Positions 52,344-62,379 of a stretch of 64,000 nucleotides of DNA are shown piece by piece (the first letter of the stretch is position 1; each line of letters opens with the position of its first letter). Position numbers and translations under genes: made by a program. The notes beneath the pieces are model-generated. The model saw only the letters and a program-made list of their open reading frames with translations, searched no databases and was not told the origin of the DNA. The stretch is from Brachionus rotundiformis (Eukaryota; Rotifera; Eurotatoria; Ploima; Brachionidae): positions 806,001 to 870,000 of the forward strand of contig JAESIW010000210.1 of assembly GCA_016802295.1 (NCBI GenBank). Direction: 5' to 3'.

Positions 52344-52607
52344 TTAAGAAATAGCTTTAATTTTTGCGTTTAGCCTAGAGATTTTTCTGCTAGCTGTTTG
52401 TTTTTTAATAGTACCTACTTTAACAACTTTAGCCATAACAGATTGTACGTTGTTAAATGCTTCTTGGGCTTCGGCCGCATTGCCACTAACAATTTTAGCT
52501 TCTAGGTTTTTAATTGCAGTTTTAACTTTATTTTTTCTTGCAACGTTACGTAATGTTCTAACTACGTTTTGACGATTTCTTTTTTTAGCACTAGCTATAT
52601 TAGCCAT
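52344..52607 (-). CDS. rpsT: Ribosomal protein bS20
   Basis: 87 residues, highly basic and helical: MANIASAKKRNRQNVVRTLRN at the start is split here as ANIASAKKRNRQ and RTLRNVARKNKVKTAIK; ends KKQTASRKISRLNAKIKAI. Upstream of dnaA on the same strand, an alphaproteobacterial arrangement. Confidence 0.98.
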   Translation of the reverse strand: MANIASAKKRNRQNVVRTLRNVARKNKVKTAIKNLEAKIVSGNAAEAQEAFNNVQSVMAKVVKVGTIKKQTASRKISRLNAKIKAIS

Positions 52608-52715
52608 TATTTTATCCTTTAAAATTTAACTTTTAAATTATTATGTATACACAGTAATAAATAATATACACTATAATGCCTTTTTTTGCAACAGTTTTTG
52701 TAGCAATACAGGTAA

Positions 52716-54029
52716 TTACGTTTTTTTTACGTAGTTTGGTTTATTAACTTGGTGGGCTCTGGCTATTGCTAGGTTGTTATTATTAACGTTTTTAGTAATA
52801 GTGCTACCTGCCGCTATAGTGGTGTTATTGCCAATGGTAATAGGGGCAACCATTGCTACGTTAGACCCCACAAAGCTGTGCTCTCCAATTATAGTTTTGT
52901 GTTTATTTTTACCATCGTAATTGCAACTAACAAAGCCTGCCCCTATGTTGGTGTGGTGGTTAATTTCGGCATCGCCAACATAACTTAAGTGGTTTACTTT
53001 TACGTTATTATAAATGGTAGACTTTTTAATTTCTACAAAATTACCAACGTGTACGTTGTTGTGTAAAACTGCTTGCGGACGCAACCTAGCAAAAGGCCCT
53101 ATAGTACAATTTTGCCCTATGGTGGCTTGCTGTATGTGGCTAAACGGTAGTATTTGCGTGCCGTTACCAATAATAGTGTTGTTACCTATTACTACGTTTT
53201 GATGAATAATTACATCTTGCCCAATTACAGTATCAAAACTAAAGTAAACCGTTTTGGGGTCTAGCATTTGTACGCCTTGGTTTAAAAAATAATTACGTTG
53301 TTGGTTTTGAAAAGTTTCTTCTAAACTGGCTAATTCTGCTTTAGTGTTAGCTCCTTTAACCATTTCTGCACTGGCGTTAATATTGCAGGCAGTATAATTA
53401 TTGCTGGTAATAATATGTACTATATCGGTTAGGTAGTATTCTTGTTTAGAGTTGTGGTTGTTAATTTGGCTAATAAATTGCCACAATAAGTTAGTTTTTA
53501 TTGCAATTACGCCAGAGTTACAAATATTGTAATTGCTGTTGTCTGGTAGTTCTTTGGCTTCGGTAATTTTAATAAATTGGTTGTTTTTAAAAATTAGCTT
53601 TCCGTAGTTGTTAGGGGTGTTATCTATAAAAGATAGCACGGCAATATCGTTATTGTTTTGCACCGATTCTACTAAGTTTTGTAGTAGTTGTAACGAAATT
53701 AGCGGGGTATCTACATATAAAATTAAGCTAGTTGCAGTGTGGCTGTTAAAACTATTTTTTGCACTTAATACTGCACTGCCACTGCCGTTTGGGGTGTTTT
53801 GATAATTAATAGTAATAGCATTACCGTATTTTGCGGTTAAATAGTTTTGTAAATTAAGCATAGTAGGGGCAATTACCACGGTAATATTTTGCGGATTTAA
53901 TTGTTGTGCTTTGTAAATTAAATGATCTATTAATGGCGTGTTAGCTAAAGTTATTAAGGCTTTAGGCAAACTGCTTTGCATTCTGCTACCTAATCCTGCT
54001 GCAAGTATAATTACCGATAGGGATTCCAT
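52716..54029 (-). CDS. glmU: Bifunctional UDP-N-acetylglucosamine synthase GlmU
   Basis: 437 residues. The N-terminal uridyltransferase has LAAGLGSRMQSSLPKAL and DTPLI; the C-terminal left-handed beta-helix acetyltransferase has repeated hexapeptides (about 245-430), with VEIKKSTIYNNVKVNHLSYVGDAEI split across coils and NYDGKNKHKT. Makes UDP-GlcNAc for peptidoglycan and lipid A. Slightly shorter than E. coli GlmU. Confidence 0.97.
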   Translation of the reverse strand: MESLSVIILAAGLGSRMQSSLPKALITLANTPLIDHLIYKAQQLNPQNITVVIAPTMLNLQNYLTAKYGNAITINYQNTPNGSGSAVLSAKNSFNSHTATSLILYVDTPLISLQLLQNLVESVQNNNDIAVLSFIDNTPNNYGKLIFKNNQFIKITEAKELPDNSNYNICNSGVIAIKTNLLWQFISQINNHNSKQEYYLTDIVHIITSNNYTACNINASAEMVKGANTKAELASLEETFQNQQRNYFLNQGVQMLDPKTVYFSFDTVIGQDVIIHQNVVIGNNTIIGNGTQILPFSHIQQATIGQNCTIGPFARLRPQAVLHNNVHVGNFVEIKKSTIYNNVKVNHLSYVGDAEINHHTNIGAGFVSCNYDGKNKHKTIIGEHSFVGSNVAMVAPITIGNNTTIAAGSTITKNVNNNNLAIARAHQVNKPNYVKKT

Positions 54030-54094
54030 TGTATTAAATTTTTACTTATTAGTTAATTAAATATTTTTCTTATATAATATATTTTAAACCATTT

Positions 54095-55018
54095 TTATTT
54101 TTTTTGTAACAATAAAGCTATCCAGTTGTTATGTTGTAAAGTTTGTATAACTTTAAATGGGTAGTTGCTACTGCTATAGGCCGTTATAATTTGTTGTTGC
54201 TGAGTATTTAAAAAACCAGATAAAATAACGTAACCATTGGGTTGTAGTAATTGGTAAAAGTCTGCAACTAAATTTAATAGTGGTTGCATTAAAATATTTG
54301 CCATAATTAGGTTTTGTTGTGGTAGATTTATGTTTTGCAAACCATTGGCAACGGCGGTATTAATATTAACTTTATTAAAAGTAAAAAAATTAATTGCGGT
54401 TTGTATAGCTATGGGGTCTATATCGGTGGCGGTAATGGTGCTGTTGTTAAACAATTTTTTACTTGCTATTGCTAAAATTCCGCTACCTGTTCCTACATCT
54501 AAAATATTATTTAGGTTTGGGTTAGTTTGTTGTAAGTTTTGTAGTAATTGCAAGCACATGTGGGTGGTGCTGTGTTCTCCGGTGCCAAAAGCGGTGCTGG
54601 CGTTAATATAAATTTTGTGCTTATTGCCTTGGTAGTTATTGTAGTTTTGTTGGTTATTAAAAACTATAATATTATTAAGCTGTATGATGTTGCTTTTCTG
54701 GTTAAGTTCTACATAATTAGAATTATCGGTGTAAATGGTGTAATCTAGCAAAGTTATGTTGTTGTTAAAATCTTTACAAAAATCTTGGCAATAAGTAACA
54801 ACTTGCAAAGCATTGTTTTGATTAACTAAATTAATGGTTATAAGCCATTGGCTAAAAGATAATTTTAAAATGTTAGCGTTGGGAATTTCGTAATCTTTAT
54901 TGCCGTTAATTATAATGCTGTTAATTAATTGTGGGTAATTGTATAAAAATTCTTCTTCTAGGGCGGTTACTAAGTTGTTGCAATTATTGGTTTTAACACT
55001 TAAAGTTATGTAATGCAT
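54095..55018 (-). CDS. prmA: Ribosomal protein L11 methyltransferase PrmA
   Basis: 307 residues from ATG 55018 (a longer frame has an untypical leader). Family signature FGTGEHSTTHMCLQLL, SAM motif LDVGTGSGILAIAS, ATDIDPIAI, and MANILMQPLL in place of the usual NILA. Trimethylates bL11. Confidence 0.9.
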   Translation of the reverse strand: MHYITLSVKTNNCNNLVTALEEEFLYNYPQLINSIIINGNKDYEIPNANILKLSFSQWLITINLVNQNNALQVVTYCQDFCKDFNNNITLLDYTIYTDNSNYVELNQKSNIIQLNNIIVFNNQQNYNNYQGNKHKIYINASTAFGTGEHSTTHMCLQLLQNLQQTNPNLNNILDVGTGSGILAIASKKLFNNSTITATDIDPIAIQTAINFFTFNKVNINTAVANGLQNINLPQQNLIMANILMQPLLNLVADFYQLLQPNGYVILSGFLNTQQQQIITAYSSSNYPFKVIQTLQHNNWIALLLQKK

Positions 55019-55133
55019 TGTTTTGTATAATTTAATTATTATTGTTAGTAATTTTAATTGTAAGTTAATATTGCTATGATAAAACATTATTTATATTTTT
55101 GCTAATTATATTTTAACGCACACAAGGGTAACC

Positions 55134-55931
55134 ATGAATTTTTTAAGTATTATAGCTTTTGCTACTTTGCAAGCTTTAACCGAATTTTTGCCGGTTAGTT
55201 CGTCTGCCCATTTATATATATTAGACTTTTTTACTAGCCTGCAGTCTTCTAAAAGTTTTGATGTTGCCTTGCATTTAGGTACTATTTTGGCTATAATGGT
55301 TTATTTTTATAAAGATATTATTATTTTATTTACGCAATTACCTGCTTTTTTTAGGGCTCCGCTTGCTAGTAAAAATCAAACTATTACGGCAATTGTGTTA
55401 TCGGCAATTCCTGCGGTGGTGTTTGGTTTGTTAATAACCTTTTTAAATTTAGATAACTACCTACGTTTTTTGCCTTTTGTGGCTTTTAATTTAATGTTTT
55501 TTGGCATAATACTATTTATTGCAGATACTAAAATGCCACAAACTATTACTTTTACCAATATTACTAAAAAACATGGTTTTTTTATTGGGTTGGCTCAGGC
55601 TTTGGCTTTAATGCCGGGGGTTAGTAGGTCTGGTAGTTGTTTTACTATGGCTAGGTTTTTAAATATAAAAAAGCCAGATGCAGTTAAGTTTAGTATGTTA
55701 ATTTCGGTACCTGTAATTTTAGGTGCAGGAATTTTACAATTTGCCACGTTGCATAACTCTAGCTTTAATTTGTTAGATTTTGCATTAGGCGGAGTAATTG
55801 CTTTTTTATTAGGGTTAGTAGTAATTAGATTTTTATTATTTTTTATTGCTAATTTTTCTTTTAAAGTTTTTATGATTTATCGTATTATATTAGGCTTATT
55901 AATTTTAGCCTTGTATTTTAATTTAGTGTAA
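55134..55931 (+). CDS. uppP: Undecaprenyl-diphosphatase UppP (BacA)
   Basis: 265 residues, about eight membrane helices. The two catalytic motifs are TEFLPVSSSAHL near the N-terminus and PGVSRSGSCFTMARF in the middle. Recycles the lipid carrier for peptidoglycan and LPS. Its 3' end overlaps that of the ABC fusion gene by 14 bases (convergent). Confidence 0.97.
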   Translation: MNFLSIIAFATLQALTEFLPVSSSAHLYILDFFTSLQSSKSFDVALHLGTILAIMVYFYKDIIILFTQLPAFFRAPLASKNQTITAIVLSAIPAVVFGLLITFLNLDNYLRFLPFVAFNLMFFGIILFIADTKMPQTITFTNITKKHGFFIGLAQALALMPGVSRSGSCFTMARFLNIKKPDAVKFSMLISVPVILGAGILQFATLHNSSFNLLDFALGGVIAFLLGLVVIRFLLFFIANFSFKVFMIYRIILGLLILALYFNLV

Positions 55932-57855
55932 TTAAATTACCGTAATTTACACTGTTGTTAGTAACCACATTGTGGCTTACCAATATAATGGTTATGCCGT
56001 ATTGTTGGTTAATATAGTTTAGTAATTGGCAGTAGTTTTTGTTGTTGGTGTAGTCTAGCCCGCTGGTGGGTTCGTCTAAAATTAATACTTTGGGTTTTTG
56101 TATTAACATTATTAGTAGTAATATGCGTTGTAATTGCCCCATAGATAATTGATTTTTACCTTTGTTTTTAATATCTGTATAGCTTAAGTTTAACTGTTTT
56201 AAAGTGTATATTATGGTTTTGTTGCTAACTTTATGTGCTTTAGCTACTTGTTTTATTATGGTAATTATTTTAAAATTTTTATTAATCATACTACCATAAT
56301 TTTGTACAATATAGCTACATTTTACCTTGTTACTAATGGTGTTTAACAATGTGGTTTTACCAATACCGTTTTTACCTATTATTAAGTTAATGTGATTTTT
56401 TATAATGTTAATATTATAACTATTATCATTGCTTAATTTAAAGTTGCTAATGCTTATTAGCACGTTGTTTTGGTTAGGTAGCAAGTTTTTAGGCGGTAAA
56501 TAATTATAACTACTAATAATGCATTTTTGTATATTAACTATATTGTTGTTAAATATACAGGTATAGCTATTGGTTTGGCTTAGTAGTTGGCTTAACTGTA
56601 TGGCAAAATTATGGTTGTGTGTGGTTATGGTGTAATTTTTTTTATATTTACAGTTAATGGTTTGTAAAATTGTTATTAGTTTGGCAATGTGGGTGTTATC
56701 TAAACTACTGGTGGGTTCATCTAATAAAATGTGCTTATGATTATTGCTTAGGGCAAATGCAAGGGTTATCCACTGTAATTGCCCCAACGAAACTGTATTA
56801 GGGTAACGCTTAAGCAAACTAGCATTAATATTAAACAATGCAAAAATATTATGGTTAATAGATAAATGCTTAAAATGTTTTTGTATGCTAAGGTTATTGC
56901 TATAACAACTGGCGGTATTTTGTGGCATTAAATAGCAAGTATGTAAATTTTTAATATAATTAATAGTAGTAGATTTACCGCTTCCGCTGTTTGCTAAAAT
57001 AATATTATTATATTTTAAATTTATTAATTTAATATTGTTAATTGTGGGTTTGTTTTGGCTAAAATTAGTTTTAGTATAATGTTTTATAATTTTTACAAAA
57101 TAATAGCATAATAGCAATAAAGGCAATGCACTGGCTATTATTAAATTATACGCCCACGGATTATTAAAGCTTTGCTGTACTAAATTAGCGTACATAGGCT
57201 GTATTAAATTGGTATTAGGTAAAATGTTTAAAAAATCTGCCAGCATTAAAAACAACATATTACTAAAAAAACTAAATACTATAACATATTTTAATTTATT
57301 AATAATAATAACGCTTAAGTACTTAGTTATTATTATATAGTTAGGTATGTGGCATTGCTTTAATAAACCTATAAAGTTAGATTTTGCATGTTGCAAGCTT
57401 AAGTTACGAATATAATTAACCAAAAACGCACTATTAAATACGCCCACTATTATTATAATCTGCCAAAAGGTTAAATTAACTAAGCCCACTAGCATTAATA
57501 GTAAATACAATAACGGTATGCTTATTATAATTTCGTACAAACGTTGTAGCAAAGTATCTATATATTGCTTATAGTACCCTTTTATTATGCCTATAAACAA
57601 TGCTAGGGCGGTACTAATAACAGTTATTATACTGCCGTATAGCACGGTGCTAAGTGTGCTTTTTACTATTATGTATAAAGCATCTGCTCCGTATAAGGTT
57701 GTGCCTAGTATATATAAATAATTATTGTGTAAACTTAATAGTGGCAAACTAGCTTTAGTTATGTAATTAGTAATATTATAACTATATACATAAATTACAG
57801 CACTTATTAATAGCACAGTTATAGGCAATAATTTTTTAAATACCGTTTTAATCAT
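55918..57855 (-). CDS. Peptide ABC transporter: permease fused to two ATPase domains
   Basis: About 645 residues from ATG 57855. Residues ~1-300 are a DppC/YejE-like permease with five to six helices. Two very short ATPase domains follow. ATPase 1: Walker A NSGSGKST, signature VSLGQLQ, Walker B ILLDEPTSSLD. ATPase 2: Walker A GKNGIGKTT, signature LSMGQLQ, Walker B LILDEPTSGLD. Normally these are separate DppC and DppD/DppF (or tandem YejF). Signature LSGGQ is altered in both, and each ATPase is only ~160 residues. Overlaps the DppB-like gene by eight bases. Confidence 0.85.
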   Translation of the reverse strand: MIKTVFKKLLPITVLLISAVIYVYSYNITNYITKASLPLLSLHNNYLYILGTTLYGADALYIIVKSTLSTVLYGSIITVISTALALFIGIIKGYYKQYIDTLLQRLYEIIISIPLLYLLLMLVGLVNLTFWQIIIIVGVFNSAFLVNYIRNLSLQHAKSNFIGLLKQCHIPNYIIITKYLSVIIINKLKYVIVFSFFSNMLFLMLADFLNILPNTNLIQPMYANLVQQSFNNPWAYNLIIASALPLLLLCYYFVKIIKHYTKTNFSQNKPTINNIKLINLKYNNIILANSGSGKSTTINYIKNLHTCYLMPQNTASCYSNNLSIQKHFKHLSINHNIFALFNINASLLKRYPNTVSLGQLQWITLAFALSNNHKHILLDEPTSSLDNTHIAKLITILQTINCKYKKNYTITTHNHNFAIQLSQLLSQTNSYTCIFNNNIVNIQKCIISSYNYLPPKNLLPNQNNVLISISNFKLSNDNSYNINIIKNHINLIIGKNGIGKTTLLNTISNKVKCSYIVQNYGSMINKNFKIITIIKQVAKAHKVSNKTIIYTLKQLNLSYTDIKNKGKNQLSMGQLQRILLLIMLIQKPKVLILDEPTSGLDYTNNKNYCQLLNYINQQYGITIILVSHNVVTNNSVNYGNLITLN

Positions 57856-58771
57856 ATCTGTTAGTTGTGTTTTTAAATGCAATGTTTTTGTTAAATTTAA
57901 ATAATATTGTATCTGCAATAATTTTGGTAACAATGTTAATTATAGCTATTATATAAATAGTGGCTATTAAAATAGGATAATCTACATTTTTAAAAGCGTT
58001 ATACATTAAGCTACCTATTCCGTTAATATTAAAAATAATTTCTACAATAGCAGAACTACCAAACAAAAAACCTACTAAAACAGCAGGTAAATCGGCAAGC
58101 AACACAAAGCCTATATTTTGCCATTTTATAATATTAATTTTATTAATATTATTTTGCTTGTAAAACTGTACACTGGCTAAATTAGTTTGGTAATCTATTA
58201 AATTTATTAACAACAATGTTAAAAATATTAAACCCGCTAGTACTATACATACTATTGCCACCGTTGTAACGGGGGCTACAGCAAAGCTTAGTAAGTTGGC
58301 TAAAATAAAAATAGGAACAGCATAAAACAATGCAACAATATACAGTAAGTAATATTTTTTATTACTATTAATTTTAAACCACAATATGCTAATAGCTAAA
58401 CTTATACCATAAACTGCTATTAACGATACAACGCTTATAACCAAAGAAACTTTAATAGCATTTAATAATAATGCACTTACCGCAAAATTATAAAACAAGC
58501 TATTGCCAAAATTAAAACTAAATAAATTGCTTATAGTTGCAACTAAACCGTTTATATAGCTTGTGTTTAAATTATATTCTGCTTTAATAACAGCGTTGGT
58601 GTTAGCAATATTATTGGTTTTGCCTATAAATGCAAACGGATTATTAGTAAACATTTGTAAATTAGTGCTAATTTGCCCTTGCAGTAAGTAAAATAACGAA
58701 TAAGCTATTACCACAATACTTACTAAAGTTACTAAACCTATTAACGTTCTAATAATAATATATTTAAGCAT
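57848..58771 (-). CDS. Peptide ABC transporter permease, DppB/YejB-like
   Basis: 307 residues with an N-terminal MLKYIIIRTLIGLVTL typical of DppB, six membrane helices and the loop with GSSAIVEIIFNINGIGSLMYNAF (split here: GSSAIVEIIF and NGIGSLMYNAF) that contacts the ATPase. Pairs with the permease half of the fusion protein. Its start overlaps the stop of the binding-protein gene by one base. Confidence 0.9.
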   Translation of the reverse strand: MLKYIIIRTLIGLVTLVSIVVIAYSLFYLLQGQISTNLQMFTNNPFAFIGKTNNIANTNAVIKAEYNLNTSYINGLVATISNLFSFNFGNSLFYNFAVSALLLNAIKVSLVISVVSLIAVYGISLAISILWFKINSNKKYYLLYIVALFYAVPIFILANLLSFAVAPVTTVAIVCIVLAGLIFLTLLLINLIDYQTNLASVQFYKQNNINKINIIKWQNIGFVLLADLPAVLVGFLFGSSAIVEIIFNINGIGSLMYNAFKNVDYPILIATIYIIAIINIVTKIIADTILFKFNKNIAFKNTTNRYD

Positions 58772-60348
58772 TATTGGTTTGTTAATCCGTATATGTTAAT
58801 AATGTTGTGTTTAATAGCATATGCATTTAAGTTTAAATTTGTTTTAATAGCGTAATATAAATATTGGCTTACAGGTAAAGGCACAAACAAGTATAAGTTA
58901 AATAAACTGCTATTAATTTTATTTAAATTTGTACTGTTTACATTAAGGTTAATATTAATATTATTTAAATTATAAAAGTTTTGTGCAGGGCTAGTAAAGT
59001 ATTGCAATATTTGATTATTAGGCGGGTTAGCAAATAATAACGAGCCTTCTATAATATCGTAATTTTTATTTTTTATATATTGGTTGTATAAGTAGTTATT
59101 AGCCACTACCACATTAATTTTAAAGCCTGCCTGTTGTAAATTTAGCAACCAGCTAAGCATAACTTTATTATAATTTTTAAACACAATGGTTATAGGTTTA
59201 CTAGGTAAACTTTGTTTAATTAGCTGTATAGCTTTGGTTTTATTAAAAAAATTAGCGGTGCTATATTGTTGTGTAAATAAATTGCTTTGCCAAACAAATT
59301 TATTATTGTAGATATTATAATTAATATTGCTAAAATTATACAATTGCAATACTGCTTGGCGTAAATTAATATTGTTAAATACACTGCTTTGGGTATTAAA
59401 AAACATAGCAGTAAAAGGAGCATAAAACACATTTTTAGTTTGTATAATTTTAAAATTATGTTTTTGTAAAAATTTAATATAAGCAGAATTTACCCCTTGT
59501 GTAGGGGTAAGGGTAAAAAAATCGGCAGTGGTGTTGCTGTAAGCGGTTTTGTTTTGCGTATATGTAATAGTAACTTTGCTAACCGTAAATAAATTTTTTT
59601 TACTAGGTAAGTTTTTAGCCCAATAATTAAAATTTTTATTGTATTGTATGGTATTTTTGTTAATAATTTTTATAAAGTAGGCTCCGCTACCAATAGGCAC
59701 TTTGTATAAAGGCTTAGTAAAATTAATATTTTGCCAATATTTTTTACTAATAATAGCGTTAGAAAGTATAGTTTGCACTACATTATTAAAGCTTGCGTTG
59801 TTTTTAATGGTAAAGCTAAGGCTTAAATTGTTATTAATTGTAATGTTAGTAACGTTTTGTAAAAGCTGATTATAGTAGGCAATAGATTTATTTTTTAAGG
59901 TTTGTATGGTAAATTTTACATCAACTGCGGTAATTGGGGTGCCGTTGTGCCATTGGGCTTGCGGATTAATATGCACGGTTAGTATTTTGTTTTGGCTATT
60001 TGTAGTTATACAAATTTTAGTAGCTATTAACGGATACATGGTGTTAATATCATCTAACGGAGTAAACATTAGGCTATCAAAAAACAAAGTGGTGTAATCT
60101 TTTGGGGTAATACCAACTTTAGAATACGGGTTAAAGTTATTAAACTCGCCGTTTTGTATAAGCTTTAAATTATAGTTAATATTAGCCACAGTGCCGGCGT
60201 AATTAAATTTACTAAAGTTGGTGTATTTAGGCATTTTACCAACACTATTAAAGTAATTGTAGCATTTGCTATTGGCGTTTATAGTGCTAAAAGCTAATAC
60301 AGTAATTATATTGTAAATAAAAAATTTTATTAATTGCGGTAAAAACAT
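58771..60348 (-). CDS. Peptide ABC transporter substrate-binding protein (family 5)
   Basis: 525 residues with an N-terminal signal (about 1-25, ending INANS). Family-5 landmarks: FFDSLMFTPLDD, HINPQAQWHNGTPITAVDVKFT (split: QAQWHNGTPITAVDVKF), GSGAYFI and NLRQAVLQLYNF. Binds peptides or similar solutes in the periplasm for the DppB/fusion transporter. First gene of a three-gene operon. Very Asn-rich, in line with AT pressure. Confidence 0.9.
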   Translation of the reverse strand: MFLPQLIKFFIYNIITVLAFSTINANSKCYNYFNSVGKMPKYTNFSKFNYAGTVANINYNLKLIQNGEFNNFNPYSKVGITPKDYTTLFFDSLMFTPLDDINTMYPLIATKICITTNSQNKILTVHINPQAQWHNGTPITAVDVKFTIQTLKNKSIAYYNQLLQNVTNITINNNLSLSFTIKNNASFNNVVQTILSNAIISKKYWQNINFTKPLYKVPIGSGAYFIKIINKNTIQYNKNFNYWAKNLPSKKNLFTVSKVTITYTQNKTAYSNTTADFFTLTPTQGVNSAYIKFLQKHNFKIIQTKNVFYAPFTAMFFNTQSSVFNNINLRQAVLQLYNFSNINYNIYNNKFVWQSNLFTQQYSTANFFNKTKAIQLIKQSLPSKPITIVFKNYNKVMLSWLLNLQQAGFKINVVVANNYLYNQYIKNKNYDIIEGSLLFANPPNNQILQYFTSPAQNFYNLNNININLNVNSTNLNKINSSLFNLYLFVPLPVSQYLYYAIKTNLNLNAYAIKHNIINIYGLTNQ

Positions 60349-60410
60349 TATATAATTAAACCATATAAATAAAATAATTGCACTAAATAATTATAAAAGA
60401 GAATCGCTTA

Positions 60411-61214
60411 ATGCAAAACAATAAAGTAGCTATAGTAATACCGGTTAGGTTAGCATCGGTTAGATTACCTAACAAACCATTATTGCCAATTAACAATATA
60501 CCCATGGTTATTTGGGTAATTAACCAAGCAGTAGAAGTAGTTAAGCAGTTTAGTAGCACTATGCCTATAGAAATAATTGTGGCAGCTGCAGATAAAGAAA
60601 TTCAAGAATGTGTAGTGGCTTATTATTCGGCCAATACTTGTAACGCAAGTATTACTTGTGTTTTAACAGATCCTGCCTTGCCTTCGGGCAGTGATAGAGC
60701 CAACCAAGCTTTAAATATTTTAGATTCGGCTAATACTTACAATTATGTAGTTAACTTACAAGGTGATTTACCAACCATTTTAGCTAAAGATATTATAGCC
60801 TGCTTAAACGATATTATAAGCAGTAAGTACAATATAACCACACTAGCTTGCCCTATAACCAATCTGCAAGACCACAACAACATAAATATTGTTAAACCAA
60901 TACTTAGCAACTTAAATAACAATAGTGGCTTATACCAAGCTTTGTATTTTACCAGAGCTTCTGCCCCATATAATATGGCTAATAATAATGTGGTAAGTTA
61001 TCATCATATAGGTATATATGCTTATAAACGCCAAGCCTTGCAATTATTTACCAGCTACAAGCCAAGCTATTTAGAACAAACCGAAAAACTAGAGCAACTG
61101 CGTGCATTAGAAAACAATTTAACCATAGGCGTTAGAATAGTAGATTCTGTGCCAATTGGCGTAGACACTAAAGAAGATTTATTACAAGCGGAAGCTATAT
61201 TAAAGCAACGCTAA
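60411..61214 (+). CDS. kdsB: 3-deoxy-manno-octulosonate cytidylyltransferase
   Basis: Activates KDO as CMP-KDO for lipid A core. 267 residues: IPVRLASVRLPNKPL, GSDRANQAL, NLQGDLPTI (Asp metal ligand), YHHIGIYAYKRQAL and LEQTEKLEQLRALEN. Full length, indicating that LPS is made. Ends four bases into the convergent pncB-like gene. Confidence 0.96.
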   Translation: MQNNKVAIVIPVRLASVRLPNKPLLPINNIPMVIWVINQAVEVVKQFSSTMPIEIIVAAADKEIQECVVAYYSANTCNASITCVLTDPALPSGSDRANQALNILDSANTYNYVVNLQGDLPTILAKDIIACLNDIISSKYNITTLACPITNLQDHNNINIVKPILSNLNNNSGLYQALYFTRASAPYNMANNNVVSYHHIGIYAYKRQALQLFTSYKPSYLEQTEKLEQLRALENNLTIGVRIVDSVPIGVDTKEDLLQAEAILKQR

Positions 61215-62353
61215 AATTTATTGTTGCTTTCTTTGTATTTGGTTATTAGGTATTCTCTGCCTTGCTTTACCGTAAAAACATTATTGTAGCAAATAATATC
61301 TGCAGTGGCGTAGCTATCGCTAAAACTTGCAGGTAATGTAGATCCAGTGCCTATAATATCTATAGGGGCATTAACTTTTGCCATTAACCTACATTTTTGT
61401 AAATTAAAGCCAGAAGACGCCACAATTTTAACTTTATTAAAACCGTGCTTTAGTAGTTGCTCTTTAGTATAAAAAATACTAGCAGCAGAAACCCCCATAC
61501 CTATTAGCATATCTAATTCTTTTTTATCTTGGTAATCGTGCAGTGCATTGGGGCTGTATTTTTCTATAATTTCGTAGCTTTTGTGTGTATTTAAACCTTG
61601 TAAAAACCTACCGCCGTGGGTATCTAGCCTAATGGTTAAATTACCGCTGTGGGCTAAGCTTTTAAAATAATTGCAAACTTCTAGGGTATCGGTAATTTCT
61701 TTACCAAAGTAGTCTACCAATATGGTAATTTGTTGGTTGCTTATGGTGTTGTAGTACATTTTAGCGGCATTTAGCGTAGAACCCGCATAGCCAATTAAAG
61801 CGTGGGGCATGGTGCCTAAGCCTTGTTTGGTATTAAAGTAGTGGCTGGTAGAATCGGTAGAAGCACCAATAAAGCCAACACATTGGTTTTTTTTTGCTGC
61901 ATTAGAGCCAACCGCCACGCCGTATTCGCACAAATCTACCATTTCTGGGTTAGCCATGTGGCGTGCCAACATAGATATAAAGCTTACTTTAGGCAAGGCT
62001 GTGCACATATAGTATGCAGTCCATGCGCATAGGCAAGATAAACCAACTTTTTGTAGCAATAAGGTTTCTAGCTCGGCAAGTTCGGCAAAGTTACCTTGTA
62101 TAAAAAACAATGGATCGCCCGCTGCTACAAAATCGCCTTCGGTATAATTACTAACAATGTTAATATTAATGTTTAAATTTTGTTTTACGGTGTTAAGCCA
62201 GTGTATTGCTACTTGGCAAGCAAAAATACACGGATGCCTTAAAAAAACCGCATAAATTACATTTGCATTATAATTATGCTTAGCAATTTGTGCGGTGTGG
62301 CTAAAATATTTATCGGTATTTTTTTTAATATAGTTGCTTAAAGGGTGGGTCAT
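61211..62353 (-). CDS. pncB: Nicotinate phosphoribosyltransferase
   Basis: 380 residues. Makes nicotinate mononucleotide in NAD salvage. Visible: YTEGDFVAAGDPLFFIQG (N-terminal domain), FIGASTDSTSHYF, GLGTMPHALIGYAG, IRLDTHGGRF, VKIVASSGFN and DIIGTGSTLP, the phosphate-binding loop. Shorter than E. coli PncB and closer to the compact alphaproteobacterial form. Suggests nicotinate is obtained from outside. Confidence 0.9.
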   Translation of the reverse strand: MTHPLSNYIKKNTDKYFSHTAQIAKHNYNANVIYAVFLRHPCIFACQVAIHWLNTVKQNLNININIVSNYTEGDFVAAGDPLFFIQGNFAELAELETLLLQKVGLSCLCAWTAYYMCTALPKVSFISMLARHMANPEMVDLCEYGVAVGSNAAKKNQCVGFIGASTDSTSHYFNTKQGLGTMPHALIGYAGSTLNAAKMYYNTISNQQITILVDYFGKEITDTLEVCNYFKSLAHSGNLTIRLDTHGGRFLQGLNTHKSYEIIEKYSPNALHDYQDKKELDMLIGMGVSAASIFYTKEQLLKHGFNKVKIVASSGFNLQKCRLMAKVNAPIDIIGTGSTLPASFSDSYATADIICYNNVFTVKQGREYLITKYKESNNKF

Positions 62354-62379
62354 TACTTTGCTTGCCTATTTTAGTACTT

